Position numbers and translations under genes: made by a program. Positions 23,974-35,862 of a DNA stretch of 64,000 nucleotides are shown one piece after another (the stretch's first letter is position 1; every line of letters starts with the position of its first letter). The stretch spans positions 18,021,922 through 18,085,921 of the forward strand of contig JAQNBH010000010.1 in assembly GCA_028752905.1 (NCBI GenBank), in the 5' to 3' direction. The notes under the pieces were generated by a model. It saw only the letters and a program-made list of their open reading frames with translations, had not been told where the DNA came from and searched no databases. Source of the stretch: Cladorhizidae sp. MBARI D1340-BT2. Its lineage: Eukaryota > Porifera > Demospongiae > Poecilosclerida > Cladorhizidae.

Positions 23974-24091
23974 GCCTACAACACCTGCTGTTCCCAGGCG
24001 GTCACCCATCCAAGTACTGGGCAGGCCCAACGCTGCTTAACTTCGGTGATCGGACGAGAACCGGTGTTCTCAACGTGGTATGGTCGTAGGC
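23974..24091 (-). rRNA. 5S ribosomal RNA, unit 17
   Basis: Consensus 5S sequence. The upstream spacer (1,240 bp) has several private changes (GTTTTATGCAC, CTTATATCATT, GTCATAGATC, CTCGGTGAAG, CCAAATCTTCC) and the 9-bp deletion, so it is a more diverged unit. Confidence 0.98.
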
Positions 24092-25331
24092 ATCCAGACA
24101 CCACATTTCATCACTTATAAAATGCATTTTCTCTTCAAGCTATGTTTTCTCACCGCTGCGTTAAAACTCTTCTAGAAGAGACAGATTTCCGGCTTGTTCC
24201 AATTCAACAGCGGTTACTAATGTTTTATGCACTCTATTTTTTTCATCTTCTTTTCCCCAAGTTCTTATATCATTCGCAAGGTCCTAGTATCAATTGAGAG
24301 TCAGCCAATTTCTCCTGGACCGTAGATCAGCTTTCGTTAGGACTACTAACTTGTACCTGGAAGTTCACTTCGCAGTGACGGTCAAAACGTGACGATCCTT
24401 ACCCCTTCTAGACCAGAATTTGCATTGGAAACAAAAATGAGCAAAAAGTCCACGAAATATCAACCCTATAGTAACCATTCACACTAAGGATACTATCACT
24501 GATCAAAACCAGCCCTCGTTGTTATTAGAGACACAATCTTCAGGCATCCCCTGCAAACATGATGATGCTGTACCCAATTTTCACTATATAGAACTCCATC
24601 AGATGACACATCAGCTTGGTATTAGTCGAAGCAGAGAGTACATTCAATACTTGAACTTGTGATATACATAACATCATAAGTTTGGCTTTGTCATAGATCT
24701 TAAAAGACTCGGTGAAGCTCCAAATCTTCCTTTTTCTTTTCCATTTCTAACAATTTTAAATCATTTTTTTTTTTAATAGCTATCAAAGCTGACCTCACTT
24801 TCAGATATCCTGTCCTTCAAAGTGGACTAGAAGTGGAGTATGACACAAGGCTGAAATCAACTCCAGTGGAGGCATTTGTTAACCAATCTTTTACCCCGAA
24901 TAAAAACTCGTTCAATTAAGAACACACAAGAGAAGGCATGTTCGAAAGTACAAGCTGCACTATTTCATTTCAGCCCAACTTTATTCCCTCCACGCGTAAA
25001 AGAACTAAACATCGATAGGCTTGTTCCAATCCACAGTGGTGCTCATTTTTCCCTTCATGTTTTCCTCCAAGTTCTATATATCACCAAGTGGTGGCAGAAG
25101 GTAGTCGAAGCAGCATGGGTCGATTTTTTAAATACGATATATCCAATTTTTCCCTCCAATTTCAATGGCAAACAAAATCTTGGCACATGCTGTTGTTTTT
25201 CCCTGATCCAACTGTTCAGCCAAGTGCAAATGCCAAATGTCTGACTGAATTCATGGTTCTACGCTTGCCGAGTAGAATTACTATTGCACAAAGTAATAGG
25301 AGAAGAAAAAAAAGAGAGAGGCCAGCAAAAA

Positions 25332-25449
25332 GCCTACAACACCTGCTGTTCCCAGGCAGTCACCCATCCAAGTACTGGGCAGGCCCAACGCTGCTTAACT
25401 TCGGTGATCGGACGAGAACCGGTGTTCTCAACGTGGTATGGTCGTAGGC
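25332..25449 (-). rRNA. 5S ribosomal RNA, unit 18 (C92U)
   Basis: One substitution from consensus: RNA 92 C to U (plus strand 25358), inside box C. The 3' flank is the shortened-purine type (AATAGGAGAAG) shared with units 13 and 26. The upstream spacer (1,254 bp) is plain. Confidence 0.95.
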
Positions 25450-26703
25450 ATCCAGACACCACATTTCATCACTTATAAAATGCATTTTCTCTTCAAGCTA
25501 TGTTTTCTCACCGCTGCGTTAAAACTCTTCTAGAAGAGACAGATTTCCGGCTTGTTCCAATTCAACAGCGGCTACTAATGTTTTGTGCACTCTATTTTTT
25601 TCATCTTCTTTTCCCCAAGTTCTTATGTCATTCGCAAGGTCCTAGTATCAATTGAGAGTCAGCCAATTTCTCCTGGACCGTAGATCAGCTTTCGTTAGGA
25701 CTACTAACTTCTACCTGGAAGTTCACTTCGCAGTGACGGTCAAAACGTGACGATCCTTACCCCTTCTAGACCAGACATATTTCTATTTGCATTGGAAACA
25801 AAAATGAGCAAAAAGTCCACAAAATATCAACCCTATAGTAACCATTCACACTAAGGATACTATCACTGATCAAAACCAGCCCTCGTTGTTTTTAGAGACA
25901 CAATCTTCAGGCATCCCCTGCAAACATGATGATGCTGTACCCAATTTTCACTATATAGAACTCCATCAGATGACACATCAGCTTGGTATTAGTCGAAGCA
26001 GAGAGTACATTCAATACTTGAACTTGTGATATACATAACATCATAAGTTTGGCTTTGTCACAGATCTTAAATGACTGTGAAGCTCCAACTCTTCCTTTTT
26101 CTTTTCCATTTCTAACAATTTTAAATCATTTTTTTTTTATAGCTATCAAAGCTGACCTCACTTTCAGATATCCTGTCCTTCAAAGTGGACTAGAAGTGGA
26201 GTATGACACAAGGCTGAAATCAACTCCAGTGGAGGCATTTGTTAACCAATCTTTTACCACGAATAAAAACTCGTTCAATTAAGAACACACAAGAGAAGGC
26301 ATGTTCGAAAGTACAAGCTGCACTATTTCATTTCAGCCCAACTTTATTCCCTCCACGCGTAAAAGAGCTAAACATCGATAGGCTTGTTCCAATCCACAGT
26401 GGTGCTTATTTTTCCCTTCATGTTTTCCTCCAAGTTCTATATATCACCAAGTGGTGGCAGAGGGTAGTCGAAGCAGCATGGGTCGATTTTTTAAATACGA
26501 TATATCCAATTTTTTCCTCCAAGTTCAATGGCAAACAAAATCTTGGCACATTCTGTTGTTTTTCCCTGATCAAATTGTTCAGCCAAGTGCAAATGCCAAA
26601 TGTCTGACTGAATTCATGGTTCTACGCTTGCCGAGTAGAATTACTATTGCACAAAGTAAGAGGTGAAAAAGAAGAAGAAAAAAAAGAGAGAGGCCAGCAA
26701 AAA

Positions 26704-26821
26704 GCCTACAACACCTGCTGTTCCCAGGCGGTCACCCATCCAAGTACTGGGCAGGCCCAACGCTGCTTAACTTCGGTGATCGGACGAGAACCGGTGTTCT
26801 CAACGTGGTATGGTCGTAGGC
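26704..26821 (-). rRNA. 5S ribosomal RNA, unit 19
   Basis: Consensus 5S sequence, counterpart of unit 14. The upstream spacer (1,564 bp) has both the 83-bp insert and a three-copy satellite, with a private CACTTTGCAG change in the spacer hairpin. Confidence 0.98.
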
Positions 26822-26902
26822 ATCCAGACAGCACATTTCATCACTTATAAAATGCATTTTCTCTTCAAGCTATGTTTTCTTACCGCTGCGTTAAAACTCT
26901 TC

Positions 26903-26985
26903 AATATGACATCTGTTTCATAATATGACACTATTCTTAACATCTGTTTCATAATGTGACAAGTCTTAACATCTGTTTCATAATA
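26903..26985. repeat. 83-bp spacer insert, unit 19
   Basis: 83-bp insert with three internal direct repeats at the usual site. Confidence 0.9.
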
Positions 26986-27879
26986 TAGAAGAGACAGATT
27001 TCCGGCTTGTTCCAATTCAACAGCGGTTACTAATGTTTTGTGCACTCTATTTTTTCATCTTCTTTCCCCCAAGTTCTTATGTCATTCGCAAGGTCCTAGT
27101 ATCAATTGAGGGTCAGCCAATTTCTCCTGGACCGTAGATCAGCTTTCGTTAGGACTGCTAACTTCTACCTGGAAGTTCACTTTGCAGTGACGGTCAAAAC
27201 GTGACGATCCTTACCCCTTCTAGACCAGATTGGAAACAAAAATGAGCAAAAAGTCCACGAAATATCAACCCTATAGTAACCATTCACACTAAGGATACTA
27301 TCACTGATCAAAACCAGCCCTCGTTGTTTTTAGAGACACAATCTTCAGGCACCCCCTGCAAACATGATGATGCTGTACCCAATTTTCACTATATAGAACT
27401 CCATCAGATGACACATCAGCTTGGTATTAGTCGAAGCAGAGAGTACATTCAATACTTGAACTTGTGATATACATAACATCATAAGTTTGGCTTTGTCACA
27501 GATCTTAAAAGACTCTGTGAAGCTCCAACTCTTCCTTTTTCTTTTCCATTTCTAACAATTTTAAATCATTTTTTTTTTATAGCTATCAAAGCTGACCTCA
27601 CTTTCAGATATCCTGTCCTTCAAAGTGGACTAGAAGTGGAGTATGACACAAGGCTGAAATCAACTCCAGTGGAGGCATTTGTTAACCAATCTTTTACCAC
27701 GAATAAAAACTCGTTCAATTAAGAACACACAAGAGAAGGCATGTTCGAAAGTACAAGCTGCACTATTTCATTTCAGCCCAACTTTATTCCCTCCACGCGT
27801 AAAAGAACTAAACATCGATAGGCTTGTTCCAATCCACAGTGGTGCTCATTTTTCCCTTCATGTTTTCCTCCAAGTTCTA

Positions 27880-28136
27880 TACTTTCCTTTTATTAGCTCA
27901 GTCTGAGTTTATTAGTTTAAGGGTATAACGGCCTTTTTAAGGATTGATTAGTTTTGATTACTTTCCTTTTATTAGCTCAGTCTGAGTTTATTAGTTTAAG
28001 GGTATAACGGCCTTTTTAAGGATTGATTAGTTTTGATTACTTTCCTTTTATTAGCTCAGTCTGAGTTTATTAGTTTAAGGGTATAACGGCCTTTTTAAGG
28101 ATTGATTAGTTTTGATTACTTTCCTTTTATTAGCTC
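27880..28136. repeat. 79-bp satellite block, 3 copies (before unit 20)
   Basis: Three full copies plus a 20-bp partial, counterpart of 20631-20887. Confidence 0.95.
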
Positions 28137-28385
28137 CCGCAGAAGGTAGTCGAAGCAGCATGGGTCGATTTTTTAAATACGATATATCCAATTTTTCCCT
28201 CCAAGTTCAATGGCAAACAAAATCTTGGCACATGCTGTTGTTTTTCCCTGATCAAACTGTTCAGCCAAGTGCAAATGCCAAATGTCTGACTGAATTCATG
28301 GTTCTACGCTTACCGAGTAGAATTACTATTGCACAAAGTAAGAGGTGAAAAAGAAGAAGGAAAAAAAGAGAGAGGCCAGCAAAAA

Positions 28386-28503
28386 GCCTACAACACCTGC
28401 TGTTCCCAGGCGGTCACCCATCCAAGTACTGGGCAGGCCCAACGCTGCTTAACTTCGGTGATCGGACGAGAACCGGTGTTCTCAACGTGGTATGGTCGTA
28501 GGC
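28386..28503 (-). rRNA. 5S ribosomal RNA, unit 20
   Basis: Consensus 5S sequence, counterpart of unit 15. The upstream spacer (1,257 bp) lacks the 11-bp duplications and is plain. Confidence 0.98.
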
Positions 28504-29760
28504 ATCCAGACACCACATTTCATCACTTATAAAATGCATTTTCTCTTCAAGCTATGTTTTCTCACCGCTGCGTTAAAACTCTTCTAGAAGAGACAGATTT
28601 CCGGCTTGTTCCAATTCAACAGCGGCTACTAATGTTTTGTGCACTCTATTTTTTTCATCTTCTTTTCCCCAAGTTCTTATGTCATTCGCAAGGTCCTAGT
28701 ATCAATTGAGAGTCAGCCAATTTCTCCTGGACCGTAGATCAGCTTTCGTTAGGACTACTAACTTCTACCTGGAAGTTCACTTCGCAGTGACGGTCAAAAC
28801 GTGACGATCCTTACCCCTTCTAGACCAGACATATTTCTATTTGCATTGGAAACAAAAATGAGCAAAAAGTCCACGAAATATCAACCCTATAGTAACCATT
28901 CACACTAAGGATACTATCACTGATCAAAACCAGCCCTCGTTGTTTTTAGAGACACAATCTTCAGGCATCCCCTGCAAACATGATGATGCTGTACCCAATT
29001 TTCACTATATAGAACTCCATCAGATGACACATCAGCTTGGTATTAGTCGAAGCAGAGAGTACATTCAATACTTGAACTTGTGATATACATAACATCATAA
29101 GTTTGGCTTTGTCACAGATCTTAAATGACTGTGAAGCTCCAACTCTTCCTTTTTCTTTTCCATTTCTAACAATTTTAAATCATTTTTTTTTTATAGCTAT
29201 CAAAGCTGACCTCACTTTCAGATATCCTGTCCTTCAAAGTGGACTAGAAGTGGAGTATGACACAAGGCTGAAATCAACTCCAGTGGAGGCATTTGTTAAC
29301 CAATCTTTTACCACGAATAAAAACTCGTTCAATTAAGAACACACAAGAGAAGGCATGTTCGAAAGTACAAGCTGCACTATTTCATTTCAGCCCAACTTTA
29401 TTCCCTCCACGCGTAAAAGAACTAAACATCGATAGGCTTGTTCCAATCCACAGTGGTGCTCATTTTTCCCTTCATGTTTTCCTCCAAGTTCTATATATTA
29501 TCACCAAGTGGTGGCAGAGGGTAGTCGAAGCAGCATGGGTCGATTTTTTAAATACGATATATCCAATTTTTTCCTCCAAGTTCAATGGCAAACAAAATCT
29601 TGGCACATGCTGTTGTTTTTCCCTGATCAAATTGTTCAGCCAAGTGCAAATGCCAAATGTCTGACTGAATTCATGGTTCTACGCTTGCCGAGTAGAATTA
29701 CTATTGCACAAAGTAAGAGGTGAAAAAGAAGAAGAAAAAAAAGAGAGAGGCCAGCAAAAA

Positions 29761-29878
29761 GCCTACAACACCTGCTGTTCCCAGGCGGTCACCCATCCAA
29801 GTACTGGGCAGGCCCAACGCTGCTTAACTTCGGTGATCGGACGAGAACCGGTGTTCTCAACGTGGTATGGTCGTAGGC
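29761..29878 (-). rRNA. 5S ribosomal RNA, unit 21
   Basis: Consensus 5S sequence, counterpart of unit 16 but without G41A. The upstream spacer (1,322 bp) has the 83-bp insert and the CTCTTTCTTTTTC variant shared with unit 16. Confidence 0.98.
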
Positions 29879-29959
29879 ATCCAGACAGCACATTTCATCA
29901 CTTATAAAATGCATTTTCTCTTCAAGCTATGTTTTCTTACCGCTGCGTTAAAACTCTTC

Positions 29960-30042
29960 AATATGACATCTGTTTCATAATATGACACTATTCTTAACAT
30001 CTGTTTCATAATGTGACAAGTCTTAACATCTGTTTCATAATA
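29960..30042. repeat. 83-bp spacer insert, unit 21
   Basis: 83-bp insert with three internal direct repeats at the usual site. Confidence 0.9.
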
Positions 30043-31200
30043 TAGAAGAGACAGATTTCCGGCTTGTTCCAATTCAACAGCGGTTACTAATGTTTTGTGC
30101 ACTCTATTTTTTCATCTTCTTTCCCCCAAGTTCTTATGTCATTCGCAAGGTCCTAGTATCAATTGAGGGTCAGCCAATTTCTCCTGGACCGTAGATCAGC
30201 TTTCGTTAGGACTGCTAACTTCTACCTGGAAGTTCACTTCGCAGTGACGGTCAAAACGTGACGATCCTTACCCCTTCTAGACCAGATTGGAAACAAAAAT
30301 GAGCAAAAAGTCCACGAAATATCAACCCTATAGTAACCATTCACACTAAGGATACTATCACTGATCAAAACCAGCCCTCGTTGTTTTTAGAGACACAATC
30401 TTCAGGCATCCCCTGCAAACATGATGATGCTGTACCCAATTTTCACTATATAGAACTCCATCAGATGACACATCAGCTTGGTATTAGTCGAAGCAGAGAG
30501 TACATTCAATACTTGAACTTGTGATATACATAACATCATAAGTTTGGCTTTGTCACAGATCTTAAAAGACTGTGAAGCTCCAACTCTTTCTTTTTCTTTT
30601 CCATTTCTAACAATTTTAAATCATTTTTTTTTATAGCTATCAAAGCTGACCTCACTTTCAGATATCCTGTCCTTCAAAGTGGACTAGAAGTGGAGTATGA
30701 CACAAGGCTGAAATCAACTCCAGTGGAGGCATTTGTTAACCAATCTTTTACCACGAATAAAAACTCGTTCAATTAAGAACACACAAGAGAAGGCATGTTC
30801 GAAAGTACAAGCTGCACTATTTCATTTCAGCCCAACTTTATTCCCTCCACGCGTAAAAGAACTAAACATCGATAGGCTTGTTCCAATCCACAGTGGTGCT
30901 CATTTTTCCCTTCATGTTTTCCTCCAAGTTCTATATATTATCACCAAGTGGTGGCAGAAGGTAGTCGAAGCAGCATGGGTCGATTTTTTAAATACGATAT
31001 ATCCAATTTTTTCCTCCAAGTTCAATGGCAAACAAAATCTTGGCACATGCTGTTGTTTTTCCCTGATCAAACTGTTCAGCCAAGTGCAAATGCCAAATGT
31101 CTGACTGAATTCATGGTTCTACGCTTACCGAGTAGAATTACTATTGCACAAAGTAAGAGGTGAAAAAGAAGAAGGAAAAAAATAGAGAGGCCAGCAAAAA

Positions 31201-31318
31201 GCCTACAACACCTGCTGTTCCCAGGCGGTCACCCATCCAAGTACTGGGCAGGCCCAACGCTGCTTAACTTCGGTGATCGGACGAGAACCGGTGTTCTCAA
31301 CGTGGTATGGTCGTAGGC
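31201..31318 (-). rRNA. 5S ribosomal RNA, unit 22
   Basis: Consensus 5S sequence. A T interrupts the purine tract (AAAAAATAGAGAGG) on the 3' side. The upstream spacer (1,496 bp) has the unit 5/10 markers (GGTTTGTTCC, GGAAACTATCAC, GTAGTTTCC) and a three-copy satellite. A junction between two array lineages therefore lies at or near this gene. Confidence 0.98.
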
Positions 31319-32308
31319 ATCCAGACACCACATTTCATCACTTATAAAATGCATTTTCTCTTCAAGCTATGTTTTCTCACCGCTGCGTTAAAACTCTTCT
31401 AGAAGAGACAGATTTCCGGTTTGTTCCAATTCAACAGCGGCTACTAATGTTTTGTGCACTCTATTTTTTTCATCTTCTTTTCCCCAAGTTCTTATGTCAT
31501 TCGCAAGGTCCTAGTATCAATTGAGAGTCAGCCAATTTCTCCTGGACCGTAGATCAGCTTTCGTTAGGACTACTAACTTCTACCTGGAAGTTCACTTCGC
31601 AGTGACGGTCAAAACGTGACGATCCTTACCCCTTCTAGACCAGACATATTTCTATTTGCATTGGAAACAAAAATGAGCAAAAAGTCCACGAAATATCAAC
31701 CCTATAGTAACCATTCACACTAAGGAAACTATCACTGATCAAAACCAGCCCTCGTAGTTTCCAGAGACACAATCTTCAGGCATCCCCTGCAAACATGATG
31801 ATGCTGTACCCAATTTTCACTATATAGAACTCCATCAGATGACACATCAGCTTGGTATTAGTCGAAGCAGAGAGTACATTCAATACTTGAACTTGTGATA
31901 TACATAACATCATAAGTTTGGCTTTGTCACAGATCTTAAATGACTGTGAAGCTCCAACTCTTCCTTTTTCTTTTCCATTTCTAACAATTTTAAATCTTTT
32001 TTTTTTTATAGCTATCAAAGCTGACCTCACTTTCAGATATCCTGTCCTTCAAAGTGGACTAGAAGTGGAGTATGACACAAGGCTGAAATCAACTCCAGTG
32101 GAGGCATTTGTTAACCAATCTTTTACCACGAATAAAAACTCGTTCAATTAAGAACACACAAGAGAAGGCATGTTCGAAAGTACAAGCTGCACTATTTCAT
32201 TTCAGCCCAACTTTATTCCCTCCACGCGTAAAAGAACTAAACATCGATAGGCTTGTTCCAATCCACAGTGGTGCTCATTTTTCCCTTCATGTTTTCCTCC
32301 AAGTTCCA

Positions 32309-32565
32309 TACTTTCCTTTTATTAGCTCAGTCTGAGTTTATTAGTTTAAGGGTATAACGGCCTTTTTAAGGATTGATTAGTTTTGATTACTTTCCTTTTA
32401 TTAGCTCAGTCTGAGTTTATTAGTTTAAGGGTATAACAGCCTTTTTAAGGATTGATTAGTTTTGATTACTTTCCTTTTATTAGCTCAGTCTGAGTTTATT
32501 AGTTTAAGGGTATAACGGCCTTTTTAAGGATTGATTAGTTTTGATTACTTTCCTTTTATTAGCTC
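32309..32565. repeat. 79-bp satellite block, 3 copies (before unit 23)
   Basis: Three full copies plus a partial, with TTCCATAC at the left edge and ATAACAGCC in the second copy, as in the blocks before units 6 and 11. Confidence 0.95.
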
Positions 32566-32814
32566 CCGCAGAAGGTAGTCGAAGCAGCATGGGTCGATTT
32601 TTTAAATACGATATATCCAATTTTTCCCTCCAAGTTCAATGGCAAACAAAATCTTGGCACATGCTGTTGTTTTTCCCTGATCAAACTGTTCAGCCAAGTG
32701 CAAATGCCAAATGTCTGACTGAATTCATGGTTCTACGCTTACCGAGTAGAATTACTATTGCACAAAGTAAGAGGTGAAAAAGAAGAAGGAAAAAAAGAGA
32801 GAGGCCAGCAAAAA

Positions 32815-32932
32815 GCCTACAACACCTGCTGTTCCCAGGCGGTCACCCATCCAAGTACTGGGCAGGCCCAACGCTGCTTAACTTCGGTGATCGGACGAGA
32901 ACCGGTGTTCTCAACGTGGTATGGTCGTAGGC
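32815..32932 (-). rRNA. 5S ribosomal RNA, unit 23
   Basis: Consensus 5S sequence, counterpart of unit 6. The upstream spacer (1,279 bp) has the paired 11-bp duplications and the ATCTTCAGTCATCC variant shared with units 6 and 11. Confidence 0.98.
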
Positions 32933-33102
32933 ATCCAGACACCACATTTCATCACTTATAAAATGCATTTTCTCTTCAAGCTATGTTTTCTCACCGCTGC
33001 GTTAAAACTCTTCTAGAAGAGACAGATTTCCGGCTTGTTCCAATTCAACAGCGGCTACTAATGTTTTGTGCACTCTATTTTTTTCATCTTCTTTTCCCCA
33101 AG

Positions 33103-33159
33103 TTCTTATGTCATTCTTATGTCATTCGCAAGGTCCTAGTATCAATTGAGTATCAATTG
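33103..33159. repeat. Paired 11-bp tandem duplications, unit 23
   Basis: Same pair of duplications as at 8236-8292, offset by 24,867 bp. Confidence 0.95.
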
Positions 33160-34211
33160 AGAGTCAGCCAATTTCTCCTGGACCGTAGATCAGCTTTCGT
33201 TAGGACTACTAACTTCTACCTGGAAGTTCACTTCGCAGTGACGGTCAAAACGTGACGATCCTTACCCCTTCTAGACCAGACATATTTCTATTTGCATTGG
33301 AAACAAAAATGAGCAAAAAGTCCACGAAATATCAACCCTATAGTAACCATTCACACTAAGGATACTATCACTGATCAAAACCAGCCCTCGTTGTTTTTAG
33401 AGACACAATCTTCAGTCATCCCCTGCAAACATGATGATGCTGTACCCAATTTTCACTATATAGAACTCCATCAGATGACACATCAGCTTGGTATTAGTCG
33501 AAGCAGAGAGTACATTCAATACTTGAACTTGTGATATACATAACATCATAAGTTTGGCTTTGTCACAGATCTTAAATGACTGTGAAGCTCCAACTCTTCC
33601 TTTTTCTTTTCCATTTCTAACAATTTTAAATCATTTTTTTTTTATAGCTATCAAAGCTGACCTCACTTTCAGATATCCTGTCCTTCAAAGTGGACTAGAA
33701 GTGGAGTATGACACAAGGCTGAAATCAACTCCAGTGGAGGCATTTGTTAACCAATCTTTTACCACGAATAAAAACTCGTTCAATTAAGAACACACAAGAG
33801 AAGGCATGTTCGAAAGTACAAGCTGCACTATTTCATTTCAGCCCAACTTTATTCCCTCCACGCGTAAAAGAACTAAACATCGATAGGCTTGTTCCAATCC
33901 ACAGTGGTGCTCATTTTTCCCTTCATGTTTTCCTCCAAGTTCTATATATTATCACCAAGTGGTGGCAGAGGGTAGTCGAAGCAGCATGGGTCGATTTTTT
34001 TAATACGATATATCCAATTTTTTCCTCCAAGTTCAATGGCAAACAAAATCTTGGCACATGCTGTTGTTTTTCCCTGATCAAATTGTTCAGCCAAGTGCAA
34101 ATGCCAAATGTCTGACTGAATTCATGGTTCTACGCTTGCCGAGTAGAATTACTATTGCACAAAGTAAGAGGTGAAAAAGAAGAAGAAAAAAAAGAGAGAG
34201 GCCAGCAAAAA

Positions 34212-34329
34212 GCCTACAACACCTGCTGTTCCCAGGCGGTCACCCATCCAAGTACTGGGCAGGCCCAACGCTGCTTAACTTCGGTGATCGGACGAGAACC
34301 GGTGTTCTCAACGTGGTATGGTCGTAGGC
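34212..34329 (-). rRNA. 5S ribosomal RNA, unit 24
   Basis: Consensus 5S sequence. The 5' flank reads CCAGAGACC instead of CCAGACACC about 5 bases upstream of the start. The upstream spacer (1,252 bp) has the 9-bp deletion (CCAGAATTTGC), as in unit 7. Confidence 0.98.
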
Positions 34330-35581
34330 ATCCAGAGACCACATTTCATCACTTATAAAATGCATTTTCTCTTCAAGCTATGTTTTCTCACCGCTGCGTT
34401 AAAACTCTTCTAGAAGAGACAGATTTCCGGCTTGTTCCAATTCAACAGCGGTTACTAATGTTTTGTGCACTCTATTTTTTTCATCTTCTTTTCCCCAAGT
34501 TCTTATGTCATTCGCAAGGTCCTAGTATCAATTGAGAGTCAGCCAATTTCTCCTGGACCGTAGATCAGCTTTCGTTAGGACTACTAACTTGTACCTGGAA
34601 GTTCACTTCGCAGTGACGGTCAAAACGTGACGATCCTTACCCCTTATAGACCAGAATTTGCATTGGAAACAAAAATGAGCAAAAAGTCCACGAAATATCA
34701 ACCCTATAGTAACCATTCACACTAAGGATACTATCACTGATCAAAACCAGCCCTCGTTGTTTTTAGAGACACAATCTTCAGGCATCCCCTGCAAACATGA
34801 TGATGCTGTACCCAATTTTCACTATATAGAACTCCATCAGATGACACATCAGCTTGGTATTAGTCGAAGCAGAGAGTACATTCAATACTTGAACTTGTGA
34901 TATACATAATATCATAAGTTTGGCTTTGTCACAGATCTTAAAAGACTCTGTGAAGCTCCAACTCTTCCTTTTTCTTTTCCATTTCTAACAATTTTAAATC
35001 ATTTTTTTTAATAGCTATCAAAGCTGACCTCACTTTCAGATATCCTGTCCTTCAAAGTGGACTAGAAGTGGAGTATGACACAAGGCTGAAATCAACTCCA
35101 GTGGAGGCATTTGTTAACCAATCTTTTACCACGAATAAAAACTCGTTCAATTAAGAACACACAAGAGAAGGCATGTTCGAAAGTACAAGCTGCACGATTT
35201 CATTTCAGCCCAACTTTATTCCCTCCATGCGTAAAAGAACTAAACATCGATAGGCTTGTTCCAATCCACAGTGGTGCTCATTTTTCCCTTCATGTTTTCC
35301 TCCAAGTTCTATATAATATTATCACCAAGTGGTGGCAGAAGGTAGTCGAAGCAGCATGGGTCGATTTTTTAAATACGATATATCCAATTTTTTCCTCCAA
35401 GTTCAATGGCAAACAAAATCTTGGCACATGCTGTTGTTTTTCCCTGATCAAACTGTTCAGCCAAGTGCAAATGCCAAATGTCTGACTGAATTCATGGTTC
35501 TACGCTTGCCGAGTAGAATTACTATTGCACAAAGTAAGAAGTGAAAAAGAAGAAGAAAAAAAAGAGAGAGGCCAGCAAAAA

Positions 35582-35699
35582 GGCTACAACACCTGCTGTT
35601 CCCAGGCGGTCACCCATCCAAGTACTGGGCAGGCCCAACGCTGCTTAACTTCGGTGATCGGACGAGAACCGGTGTTCTCAACGTGGTATGGTCGTAGGC
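35582..35699 (-). rRNA. 5S ribosomal RNA, unit 25 (G117C, altered TATA)
   Basis: One substitution from consensus: RNA 117 G to C (plus strand 35583), which breaks the C2-G117 pair of helix I beside the terminator. The upstream TATA-like element has lost a T (TCACTATAAAAT, 35719-35730), becoming TTTTATAG and moving one base closer. The upstream spacer (1,303 bp) has the 83-bp insert, GGACAGTAGATC, and a 9-bp deletion at about 36,461. It may be a poorly expressed or decaying gene. Confidence 0.93.
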
Positions 35700-35779
35700 A
35701 TCCAGACAGCACATTTCATCACTATAAAATGCATTTTCTCTTCAAGCTATGTTTTCTTACCGCTGCGTTAAAACTCTTC

Positions 35780-35862
35780 AATATGACATCTGTTTCATAA
35801 TATGACACTATTCTTAACATCTGTTTCATAATGTGACAAGTCTTAACATCTGTTTCATAATA
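35780..35862. repeat. 83-bp spacer insert, unit 25
   Basis: 83-bp insert with three internal direct repeats at the usual site. Confidence 0.9.

Larger units (their letters stand above)
18560..24100. repeat. Second segmental duplication, copy 1 (units 14-17)
   Basis: This stretch recurs at about 25,810-31,330. Genes 14 and 15 match 19 and 20 at +7,249 bp, and genes 16 and 17 match 21 and 22 at +7,227 bp. The 22-bp change equals loss of the two 11-bp duplications in unit 20. Limits are approximate, set by where shared variants stop. Confidence 0.85.
25810..31330. repeat. Second segmental duplication, copy 2 (units 19-22)
   Basis: Counterpart of about 18,560-24,100. It shares the rare AAAGAGCTAAAC and CACATTCTG variants of unit 14. 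It differs by loss of both 11-bp duplications in unit 20 and by a switch, just upstream of gene 22, to the unit 5/10 spacer type. Confidence 0.85.
31210..35700. repeat. Distant segmental duplicate of 6,340-10,830 (units 22-25)
   Basis: Genes 22-25 match genes 5-8 at a constant offset of 24,867 bp, with the same sequence of spacer types: satellite x3, 11-bp duplications, 9-bp deletion, and the unit 8/25 haplotype with ATATAATATT. The best match appears to be units 5-8 rather than 10-13, because the 31-bp deletion of unit 12 is absent. Confidence 0.85.
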
